A stretch of 5,275 nucleotides of DNA from Candidatus Gastranaerophilales bacterium (GTDB lineage Bacteria > Cyanobacteriota > Vampirovibrionia > Gastranaerophilales > Gastranaerophilaceae): positions 1 to 5,275 of the forward strand of contig JAJQDG010000199.1 of NCBI GenBank assembly GCA_021202305.1. Direction: 5' to 3'. The translations under genes and the position numbers were made by a program. Below the pieces are notes generated by a model that was not told the DNA's origin, did no database searches, and was given only the letters and a program-made list of their open reading frames with translations. Every line of letters starts with the position of its first letter. Position 1 is the stretch's first letter. Positions 1 through 5,275 of the stretch are shown here, piece by piece.

Positions 1-20
1 GTGAAATACCGCTTTTATTT

Positions 21-1085
21 TCAGACTTCAATATATTCTTTTAATCGTTTGCTTCTATTCGGGTGGCGCAATTTTCTGAGCGCTTTAGCTTCAATCTGCC
101 TTATACGCTCGCGCGTAACTCCAAACAATTGTCCGACTTCTTCAAGTGTTCTTTGCCTGCCGTCATCCATTCCGAAACGCAAACGCAAAACATCCCTTTC
201 GCGGGGAGACAATGAAGATAAAACTTCAGCCAAATCTTCCCTTAAAAGTTCATGCGCCACCGTTTTAACCGGTGCATCCGCATCTTTATCTTCAATAAAA
301 TCACCCAAGCGAGAATCTTCCTCCTTGCCTATAGGTGTTTCAAGCGACAAAGGTTCTTGAGCGACTTTAATAATTTCTCTTAATTTATTAATCGATATAC
401 CCATTTCAACGGATAATTCTTCTTCGGTCGGCTTTCTTGCAAGTTCCTGCGCTAGTTTTCTGGTAACTTTTTTTAATTTGTTTATTGTTTCAACCATGTG
501 AACGGGGATTCTTATTGTTCTTGCCTGATCGGCAATAGCTCTTGTTATCGCCTGGCGAATCCACCATGTTGCATAAGTTGAAAATTTATACCCGCGTTCG
601 TGGTCAAATTTTTCAGCGGCACGTATTAACCCGAGATTGCCCTCTTGAATTAAATCCAAAAATAGCATTCCGCGCCCTACATATTTTTTTGCAATTGAAA
701 CAACAAGGCGTAAATTTGCCTGAACCAATTTTCTTTTGGCTATGGCGCCCAGATTGCCGCCGGCTACAATTTTGCGTGCAAGATCTATTTCTTCATCTGC
801 CGTTAAAAGCTTAATGCGTCCGATTTCGCGCAAATACATTCTGACAGGATCATCAATTGAAATGCCCTTAGGTGCTTGTAAATCTTCATCAGTATCTTCT
901 TCTTCAATTTTATCAAAGTCAGAAGATTGCATGGCAACTTCAATGCCGATCATGCCGTGATTTCTTATGATATTGGTAATATTGTCTGTTTCAAGCGCAT
1001 TAGATTCAAAAAAAGTGTCATCCGTTGTATCTGTTGCTTTATCAATAACGCCGAGGGCGGAATCTTGATTTTTCTTTCTTGTCAT
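21..1085 (-). CDS. rpoD: Primary RNA polymerase sigma factor (sigma-70 group 1)
   Basis: This is the housekeeping sigma factor that directs RNA polymerase to -35/-10 promoters; it acts in the cytoplasm. In the 354-residue protein, region 1.2 spans about 78-108 ([12 protein letters not shown]), region 2 about 117-190 with the core-binding [10 protein letters not shown] and the -10-reading stretch [19 protein letters not shown] (166-184), region 3 about 191-247, the linker with DSRLGDF at 257-263, and region 4 about 290-345 with a helix-turn-helix ([20 protein letters not shown], 313-332). The N-terminus before residue 76 is short and acidic, with GIEV near 47-50 like the end of region 1.1, so region 1.1 is reduced. 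The start is fixed: an in-frame TAA sits directly before the ATG, and the next Met is residue 45. The gene lies 21 nt after dnaG, so co-transcription is likely. The complete set of regions 1.2 to 4 separates it from shorter alternative sigma factors. Confidence 0.97.
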   Translation of the reverse strand: MTRKKNQDSALGVIDKATDTTDDTFFESNALETDNITNIIRNHGMIGIEVAMQSSDFDKIEEEDTDEDLQAPKGISIDDPVRMYLREIGRIKLLTADEEIDLARKIVAGGNLGAIAKRKLVQANLRLVVSIAKKYVGRGMLFLDLIQEGNLGLIRAAEKFDHERGYKFSTYATWWIRQAITRAIADQARTIRIPVHMVETINKLKKVTRKLAQELARKPTEEELSVEMGISINKLREIIKVAQEPLSLETPIGKEEDSRLGDFIEDKDADAPVKTVAHELLREDLAEVLSSLSPRERDVLRLRFGMDDGRQRTLEEVGQLFGVTRERIRQIEAKALRKLRHPNRSKRLKEYIEV

Positions 1086-1096
1086 TTACGTGTTTT

Positions 1097-1100
1097 CTCC
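1097..1100 (-). promoter_or_regulatory. Ribosome binding site of rpoD
   Basis: GGAG (followed by AAAA) on the minus strand lies 11 nt before the rpoD ATG, inside the 21-nt dnaG-rpoD gap. The spacing is slightly long, but no better Shine-Dalgarno sequence is present. Confidence 0.6.
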
Positions 1101-1106
1101 ATTTGC

Positions 1107-2969
1107 TTACTTCTTTACCTGTTCAATAATAGCTCTTTGAACCTTTATTTTTTCTTCTTCCGTTGCATTTGGCTCATTATACAGGCTTTTTAATTTTTCA
1201 ATTTGAATTTTTTTATCAAGTTTTTTTAATCTGTCGAAAATTTCAACTATGGAACAAACAAAATCATCCTGTGTCATATTCCGGTATTCATCGGAAGCAT
1301 AAACCAAATCGGTCAAATGTTTTGAAGTTTCACTGTCAGTATAAAACTTCAAAAAAAGTTTTTTTGCCAAATTGCTAAAATCAATTTCGCTTTTTAGTAT
1401 TTCTTTTAATTCAGTTAATATTAGAGAGTTTCGCTCGTTTTTGGGATTAAAATCCGAGGTAAAATCAAGAAATTTTGAAACTTTTTCTTTTGTATCCGCC
1501 TGCATGCCAAGCTGCAGCAGTTTGGATTCTAAAATAGCATGTCTTTCAATTAAATTATTCTTGTTTGTTTTTTTAAATAATGCAGAATTATCTGAAATAT
1601 AGTAACCACTGCCGTCTTGCAGTTTTTTTATTTCGTTTTTCAAAATCATTTCATCCACATTTGTTTTAAAAGAGAGTACTCTAACATAATCGGACAAAAT
1701 AACGGGATTTTGTATTTCTTTCAAAATATCAGCTATTTGCTGTATTAAAACACTTTTTTCTTGAGGAGTAATATCTTTTGAATAATTTTTAGTAAGCTCA
1801 GAAAGTTCATAATCTATAAGCAGAGGCGCGTTTTTAATTTGCTCCATATAGCTTTCGCCGCCGTATTCCCGTATGTATTCATCGGGGTCTTTTCCGCCGA
1901 ATTGTTCAACCACGCGAATTTCGCACACATTTTGACTGTTTGAGCCTGCGTATGAAACATCCGTTTGTTTAATTTCACCAAGCCCTTTAAAAATTTCTTT
2001 AATAACCTCAGCACCGGTTTTTGTTGCATTTCTGCCGGCTTTATCCGCATCAAAAGCAAGATAAATTTTTCTTGAAGCAGTGTATCTTGACAAAAGTTTT
2101 ATATGCTGCGGAGTAAGGGCTGTCCCGCAAGATGCAACCACGTTTTTCACGCCCGCGATTTGCGCCGAAATTACATCAAAATACCCTTCCATAATTATAA
2201 CCGAATCTTCCTTGGAAATGGCCTCTTTTGCATTATTTAATCCGAAAAGAATTGCGCTTTTATTGTATATTATGCTGTCAGGAGAATTTAAATATTTTGG
2301 ATTTTGCCCCGAAACAACGGCTCTTGCGCCAAAACCTACGGGAGAAGAATTTACATCGAAAATAGGTATCATTATACGGTTTTTAAACCTATCAATGTAC
2401 TCACCGTTTTTTTCATACAGTAAACCCGCTTTATAAAGTTCGTCGTTTGTAAAGCCTTTTTGACGGAGATAATTTTTTAGTTCAAAATTTGAATTGGGTG
2501 CAAGTCCCAGAAAAAATTTGCCGACGGCAATTTCACCGGCACCTCTTTTTTCAAGATAAGAAAGAGCCTCATCATTATTTTGAAGGTTGTTATAATAAAA
2601 TTCGACAGCGTATTTGACAGCCTCTTTTAAACGGATTATTTCCTCTTTTTTTTCTTTGGAATTTTCACCCCATTTGTCCTGAAGCTCAATTCCAAGTGAA
2701 ACAGCCTGCTCGCGCACAACATCAACAAAAGAAAGATTTGAAATCTTCATTAAAAAAGAAATAACATCCCCGCCTTCGCCGCAGCCAAAGCATTTAAAAA
2801 TTTGTTTTGACGGAGTAACGGTAAAAGAAGGGGTTTTTTCATTATGAAAAGGACACAAGCCCATGTAATTGCGCCCCGTCTTTTTCAAAACAACATGCTT
2901 TGATATAACATCAACGATGTCAAGACGGTTTTTTATTTCTTCAACTACTCCGGTATAGTTCGTGCTCAA
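1107..2969 (-). CDS. dnaG: DNA primase DnaG
   Basis: DnaG makes the RNA primers for DNA replication and works with the replicative helicase DnaB at the fork. The 620-residue protein has the N-terminal CHC2 zinc site (C39, H42, C60, C63; LCPFHNEKTPSF and KCFGCG), the catalytic-core motif RFKNRIMIPIFD (194-205), GFGARA (212-217), PKYLNSP (224-230) and a TOPRIM domain with the acidic residues E261 (IIMEGYFD) and D307/D309 (AFDADKAG), then GKDPDEY (359-365). Residues from about 470 to the end are helical and fit the poorly conserved DnaB-binding domain. Length is normal for the family. The start is TTG: an in-frame TAA lies 27 nt upstream with no ATG or GTG between, and the first Met (36) would cut off the conserved helix before the zinc site. 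An AAGG lies 8 nt before TTG. The spacing to rpoD suggests a macromolecular-synthesis operon. A stretch at about 333-352 looks inserted compared with E. coli DnaG. Confidence 0.97.
   Translation of the reverse strand: MSTNYTGVVEEIKNRLDIVDVISKHVVLKKTGRNYMGLCPFHNEKTPSFTVTPSKQIFKCFGCGEGGDVISFLMKISNLSFVDVVREQAVSLGIELQDKWGENSKEKKEEIIRLKEAVKYAVEFYYNNLQNNDEALSYLEKRGAGEIAVGKFFLGLAPNSNFELKNYLRQKGFTNDELYKAGLLYEKNGEYIDRFKNRIMIPIFDVNSSPVGFGARAVVSGQNPKYLNSPDSIIYNKSAILFGLNNAKEAISKEDSVIIMEGYFDVISAQIAGVKNVVASCGTALTPQHIKLLSRYTASRKIYLAFDADKAGRNATKTGAEVIKEIFKGLGEIKQTDVSYAGSNSQNVCEIRVVEQFGGKDPDEYIREYGGESYMEQIKNAPLLIDYELSELTKNYSKDITPQEKSVLIQQIADILKEIQNPVILSDYVRVLSFKTNVDEMILKNEIKKLQDGSGYYISDNSALFKKTNKNNLIERHAILESKLLQLGMQADTKEKVSKFLDFTSDFNPKNERNSLILTELKEILKSEIDFSNLAKKLFLKFYTDSETSKHLTDLVYASDEYRNMTQDDFVCSIVEIFDRLKKLDKKIQIEKLKSLYNEPNATEEEKIKVQRAIIEQVKK
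1176..1181 (-). promoter_or_regulatory. Possible internal -10 element for rpoD, inside dnaG
   Basis: The minus strand reads a perfect TATAAT within dnaG codons (Leu-Tyr-Asn near residue 598). A start about 7 nt downstream would give a leader of roughly 84 nt to the rpoD ATG. The best -35-like hexamer, TTGAAA, is only 14 bp upstream, shorter than the usual 16-18, and no extended -10 TGn is present. E. coli has a promoter for rpoD inside dnaG, which makes the position interesting, but in A+T-rich DNA such a hexamer also arises by chance. Confidence 0.25.
1321..1353. repeat. Perfect 10-bp inverted repeat inside dnaG
   Basis: The arms TTTGAAGTTT (1321-1330) and AAACTTCAAA (1344-1353) are exact reverse complements separated by 13 bp. 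The dnaG message could form the corresponding hairpin about 240 nt before rpoD. On the plus strand the second arm runs into an A7-G-T7 stretch (1351-1365). The repeat lies wholly in the coding sequence for the DnaG C-terminal domain. No function is implied; A+T-rich composition makes a chance origin plausible. Confidence 0.45.
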
Positions 2970-2977
2970 AATATCTG

Positions 2978-2981
2978 CCTT
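2978..2981 (-). promoter_or_regulatory. Ribosome binding site that supports the TTG start of dnaG
   Basis: AAGG on the minus strand lies 8 nt before the TTG codon. This spacing is good, and it supports TTG rather than the internal Met at residue 36 as the start. Confidence 0.6.
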
Positions 2982-2992
2982 AAAAATGCACC

Positions 2993-2998
2993 GTTATA
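2993..2998 (-). promoter_or_regulatory. Possible -10 element of the dnaG-rpoD operon
   Basis: TATAAC on the minus strand matches the sigma-70 -10 consensus at five of six positions. Transcription starting about 7 nt downstream would leave a leader of roughly 17 nt that still contains the AAGG ribosome binding site. No convincing -35 hexamer is found 16-18 bp upstream, so the call is tentative. Confidence 0.3.
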
Positions 2999-3045
2999 GT
3001 TTTAACACCAATGAAACTCTTTTTGTACATAAATGGATGAGCTTC

Positions 3046-3074
3046 TTTACAAAATTTAACCAATTCGTTTTAAA
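3046..3074 (+). promoter_or_regulatory. Possible sigma-70 promoter of the HEAT-queC-DUF366 operon
   Basis: TTTACA (3046-3051; five of six matches to the -35 consensus) is followed after exactly 17 bp by TTTAAA (3069-3074; four of six matches to the -10 consensus). Transcription would begin near 3081, giving a leader of about 30 nt to the ATG at 3111. This is the best rightward promoter I can find in the intergenic region. Confidence 0.4.
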
Positions 3075-3110
3075 CTGAAAAACCTCTGGTATTCAAACAG
3101 AATTTGTAGT

Positions 3111-4043
3111 ATGCTTGCTCGTATGAACAACGAGCTTTTACAAATTGAACAAAAATTAAAAGAGGCTGAAGGCAATCCGGTAGAATTTTTTGCACAGGCG
3201 GAGAAGAAATTCAATAAGGAAGAATTAAGCAGCCTTTTCGGGTATTTTCTTACGAATTCCGACTGTCTGTTTCTTTTAAAAGAAACAATAAAAGAAATAG
3301 ACATGCTCAAAGATGAGCGCAACATGGACGATTTGATAGATTTTTTAATGTCCGAAAATCTCAAAAATAAAGATTTAAATGAAGTTATAAATTTAAAAAT
3401 TATTTGCATAAAAGCAATTTCAAATTTTAAAAATAAAAAGTGCATTCCTGCGCTTTTGTACTGCCTTAACGATAAAACAGCCAATTATAAAATGCGTTTT
3501 CAAGCTGCCGAAGCGCTTGGCAAAATCGGAGATAAAAACGCCGTTGATTCCCTTATCAACATAGTTTCGGATGAGGAAGAAAAATCCGTATACGTTCGCG
3601 AGTCTGCGGCTGCGGCATTGGGCATGATTGGAGATATGCGCGCAATTGACCCGTTTTTAACTATTTTAGAAACAAAGAAAAATTTTCTTGATAAATTTAC
3701 CTTTCTTAAAGAAAGAGTAATGGAAGCGCTTGCAAAAATAAATTTTATAAGTACGGAAAGGCTCATGTCCGCCTTTAAAAACGCCCTTCGCGATGAATCT
3801 CCGCAGGTGCGCATAAATGCTATAGAATGCATAATGAATTCGGGTGTCGTTGAATCTTATGATATTATAAAAACAATGCTTTCAGATTCTGACAGCGAAG
3901 TTGTGAAAAATGCAGTATGCGCGCTTTATAACCTTAAAGGCAAAGAAGCACTGCTTGAAATTTTAAAAGATAATTCAATATCCGCCTGTGCAAAAGAAGA
4001 AGCGGATGAAATTTTCCGCGAGTATGAAGAAAATGAACAGTAA
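3111..4043 (+). CDS. HEAT-repeat protein of unknown specific function
   Basis: HEAT repeats are paired helices that stack into a curved scaffold for binding proteins; what this one binds is unknown. In the 310-residue protein I see about six units: near 95-121, 126-153, 160-188, 198-228, 231-259 and 262-287. The clearest are the second and third, with FQAAEALGKIGDKNAVDSLI (130-149) and SAAAALGMIGDMRAIDPFL (165-183), the A-L-G-x-I-G-D-x-x-A-[IV] pattern of the HEAT_2/PBS-lyase-like class. Residues 1-90 are helical and charged without clear repeats. There is no signal peptide, membrane segment or catalytic motif, so it is probably cytoplasmic. An in-frame TAA at 3057-3059 limits the start; ATG at 3111 is the first candidate and ATG at 3123 the second. 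Neither has a Shine-Dalgarno sequence. Its 3' end overlaps queC. Resemblance to phycobilin-lyase HEAT proteins is only at repeat level and does not indicate that function. Confidence 0.85.
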   Translation: MLARMNNELLQIEQKLKEAEGNPVEFFAQAEKKFNKEELSSLFGYFLTNSDCLFLLKETIKEIDMLKDERNMDDLIDFLMSENLKNKDLNEVINLKIICIKAISNFKNKKCIPALLYCLNDKTANYKMRFQAAEALGKIGDKNAVDSLINIVSDEEEKSVYVRESAAAALGMIGDMRAIDPFLTILETKKNFLDKFTFLKERVMEALAKINFISTERLMSAFKNALRDESPQVRINAIECIMNSGVVESYDIIKTMLSDSDSEVVKNAVCALYNLKGKEALLEILKDNSISACAKEEADEIFREYEENEQ

Positions 4044-4707
4044 ACAAAAAAAGGGAATAATTCTTCTTTCTTCGGGGCTTGATTCTCTTGTCAGCCTTTA
4101 TGTTTCAAAAGAAATGTGCGATATTGTTCTTGCACTTACTTTTGATTACGGGCAAAAAGCGGCAGGTGATGAGATTTTTCACGCAAAAAAAATTACGGAA
4201 AAATTCAATATTGAACATAAAATAATTGAATTGCCTTTTCTTAAAGAAGTTACGGATAATGCTCTTACAAACCCTGATAAATCCCTTGAATTTGATGAAC
4301 TCGGCTTAAAATCAGCAAGGGCTGTGTGGGTGCCGAACAGAAACGGAGTTTTTCTAAATATAGCTGCGATGTATGCAGATAGTGTTCAGGCAGATTATAT
4401 TATTTACGGTGCAAACGCAGAAGAAGCCGCAACGTTTCCGGATAATTCCCGTGCATTTAACGAAGCGGCGGACAGGTTTTTTTCATTTTCCACATTAAAA
4501 AAACCCGTTATACTGGCACCGCTGGCTAAAATGGAAAAATATGAAATAATAAATAAAGGGCTTAATATGGGGGTTGATTTTTCTCTTTTAAAAAGCTGCT
4601 ACGATTCTTCAAACAAAACTCACTGCGGCAGGTGTGAGTCTTGTAAAAGATTAAAAGCGGCAATTTTAAAATCCAAAAACAAAGACTTGATAAATTTAAT
4701 ATTTTAA
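4033..4707 (+). CDS. queC: 7-cyano-7-deazaguanine (preQ0) synthase QueC
   Basis: QueC converts 7-carboxy-7-deazaguanine, with ammonia and ATP, to preQ0, the precursor of queuosine in tRNA and of related 7-deazaguanines. With the start chosen here (224 residues), the PP-loop is LLSSGLDS (11-18), followed by FDYGQK (37-42), VPNRNGVFLNIA (100-111), GANAEEAATFPDNSRAF (126-142) and a zinc site C189-X8-C198-X2-C201-X2-C204 (HCGRCESCKR). All expected motifs are present and length is typical. The common YPDC motif reads FPDN here, which I associate with archaeal-type members. Candidate starts in this frame are GTG 3988, ATG 4006, 4024 and 4033. I chose 4033 because family members begin a few residues before the PP-loop strand; 4024 would add three residues. 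The start overlaps the HEAT gene by 11 nt, suggesting translational coupling. No other queuosine gene is visible in the window. Confidence 0.93.
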   Translation: MNSKQKKGIILLSSGLDSLVSLYVSKEMCDIVLALTFDYGQKAAGDEIFHAKKITEKFNIEHKIIELPFLKEVTDNALTNPDKSLEFDELGLKSARAVWVPNRNGVFLNIAAMYADSVQADYIIYGANAEEAATFPDNSRAFNEAADRFFSFSTLKKPVILAPLAKMEKYEIINKGLNMGVDFSLLKSCYDSSNKTHCGRCESCKRLKAAILKSKNKDLINLIF

Positions 4708-4720
4708 ATACACTTGAATT

Positions 4721-5272
4721 ATGGAAAAATTATTTATCAAAAAAGAAATAAAATATGACGGACGCCAGCTTTCGCCGCATTGGATTTATAAGAATTTCGG
4801 TTTGCGCGGAGATTCTATTGTTTGTTTTAAGGGCGGAGCAGATGTAAAATTAACTGAAATGGTTGATATTGAAGATGTTATAAACAATGAACCCATAAAA
4901 AGCGATAAAATGGCAAATTTTATAATAGAAGTTTTTAATTCAAATTTGCGCGAGGCAATTTTTCGCCAGCGGCTTTTTATTTCAATTATAAAAGAAACTC
5001 TGGAAGATGCGGGCATTATTGTTAAAAGAAGGGGGGACGATCTTTTTTATGAGAACAAAAAGCTCTCCGTTTCAATTGCCACTAAATCCACCGTTTCAAC
5101 TCTTATTCACACAGGCATAAACCTTGTTTCAGCCGGCGCGCCTATTCAAATTTCTTCCATTAGTGATATGAAAATTATCAATGAAGATTGCTTTATTGAA
5201 GAAGTTATGGAAAGATTTTGTATAGAAACGAATGATATTGAATTTGCAAAAGCAAAAGTGCGCGGAGTATAA
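4721..5272 (+). CDS. DUF366 family protein
   Basis: I recognise this 183-residue protein from memory as a member of DUF366, an uncharacterised family found in many archaea and some bacteria; its biochemical role is not known to me. Conserved-looking blocks are QLSPHWIYKNFGLRGD (16-31), ADVKLTEMVDIEDV (40-53), FRQRLFISIIKE (81-92), RRGDDLFYENKKLSVSIAT (103-121), STLIHTGIN (126-134) and AKVRGV at the C-terminus (178-183). There is no signal peptide or membrane span, so it is likely soluble and cytoplasmic. The 104-134 segment resembles the biotin protein ligase active-site string (N/D-D-L-Y, then K-L, then G-I-N), which suggests but does not prove a related fold. It begins 13 nt after queC with no Shine-Dalgarno sequence, and its last codons supply GGAG for the next gene. 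Operon position suggests a link with 7-deazaguanine metabolism. Confidence 0.85.
   Translation: MEKLFIKKEIKYDGRQLSPHWIYKNFGLRGDSIVCFKGGADVKLTEMVDIEDVINNEPIKSDKMANFIIEVFNSNLREAIFRQRLFISIIKETLEDAGIIVKRRGDDLFYENKKLSVSIATKSTVSTLIHTGINLVSAGAPIQISSISDMKIINEDCFIEEVMERFCIETNDIEFAKAKVRGV
5264..5267 (+). promoter_or_regulatory. Ribosome binding site for the gene starting at the window edge
   Basis: GGAG is built into the final Gly-Val codons of the DUF366 gene and lies 5 nt before the ATG at 5273. It is the only good Shine-Dalgarno sequence in the rightward operon and indicates a real downstream gene. Confidence 0.5.
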
Positions 5273-5275
5273 ATG
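5273..5275 (+). CDS. Start codon of a further operon gene (rest outside window)
   Basis: The DUF366 stop TAA is followed without any gap by ATG, the last three bases of the window. With GGAG 5 nt upstream this looks like the start of a fourth gene in the same operon. Nothing can be said about its product; the neighbourhood makes another 7-deazaguanine gene (for example queD or queE) one candidate, purely by inference. Confidence 0.4.

Larger units (their letters stand above)
2970..3110. other. Divergent intergenic region between dnaG and the HEAT-queC-DUF366 operon
   Basis: These 141 bp separate two divergently transcribed blocks, so they must hold promoters for both unless transcription enters from elsewhere. 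I see a -10-like TATAAC plus AAGG for dnaG at the left end, and a TTTACA-17-TTTAAA pair facing right. A TGTACA palindrome lies at 3024-3029 but has no extended symmetry. I see no RNA gene, riboswitch-like conserved stem set or small ORF with a ribosome binding site. In particular there is no rpsU gene directly upstream of dnaG. Confidence 0.8.

Noticed and set aside
1..20. Possible terminator after rpoD
   Set aside because: Only 20 bases downstream of the rpoD stop are visible; AAATA and TATTT could pair, but the stem is too weak and the sequence is cut off.
1..360. 119-codon plus-strand open frame at the window start
   Set aside because: It is antisense to the DNA-binding region 4 of rpoD, where the minus-strand reading is unmistakable.
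2080..2436. 118-codon plus-strand open frame opposite dnaG
   Set aside because: It lies entirely antisense to the conserved TOPRIM/core region of DnaG, resembles no family and has no credible ribosome binding site.
3024..3029. TGTACA palindrome as an operator in the divergent region
   Set aside because: Six symmetric bases without extended or repeated symmetry are expected by chance.
3056..3484. 142-codon minus-strand open frame opposite the HEAT gene
   Set aside because: It is antisense to a gene with clear HEAT repeats, and its Phe/Ser/Ile-rich composition is typical of reverse-strand translation of A+T-rich coding DNA.
3500..3832. 110-codon minus-strand open frame
   Set aside because: It is a shadow of the best-conserved HEAT repeats, without a plausible start signal.
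3111..4043. Phycobilin lyase (CpcE/CpcF-like) function for the HEAT protein
   Set aside because: The similarity is confined to the generic repeat pattern, and there is no phycobilisome gene nearby.

Overview
The window is A+T-rich bacterial chromosomal DNA with five complete, tightly packed genes in two divergent blocks around a 141-bp intergenic region. There are no RNA genes, mobile elements, CRISPR arrays or long repeats that I can support. A group 1 sigma-70 factor and a bacterial DnaG show that the host is a bacterium. The lineage cannot be fixed from this stretch. The sigma factor's wording, low GC and overall style would fit the non-photosynthetic relatives of Cyanobacteria (Melainabacteria/Vampirovibrionia) or a similar uncultured gut-type lineage, but that is an impression from memory, not a demonstration.

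Left block, minus strand: dnaG (primase, TTG start, 2969 to 1107) is followed after 21 nt by rpoD (housekeeping sigma factor, 1085 to 21). This is the core of the classical macromolecular-synthesis operon, linking replication initiation and transcription. The rpsU gene that precedes dnaG in enterobacteria is not directly upstream here. A perfect TATAAT inside the 3' end of dnaG could give rpoD an extra promoter.

Right block, plus strand: a HEAT-repeat protein gene (3111-4043) overlaps queC (4033-4707), a preQ0 synthase with intact PP-loop and CX8CX2CX2C zinc site. After 13 nt comes a DUF366-family gene (4721-5272). Its stop codon is followed directly by an ATG with a good ribosome binding site, so at least one more gene continues the operon beyond the window.

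The part most worth following is the right block. QueC has the wording I associate with archaeal-type members of the family. DUF366 is an uncharacterised family known largely from archaea and some bacteria. The DUF366 protein carries a motif string that looks like the active-site region of biotin protein ligases. A HEAT-repeat scaffold, a 7-deazaguanine enzyme and a possible ligase-like protein in one coupled operon suggest an unassigned function, possibly connected to 7-deazaguanine metabolism.
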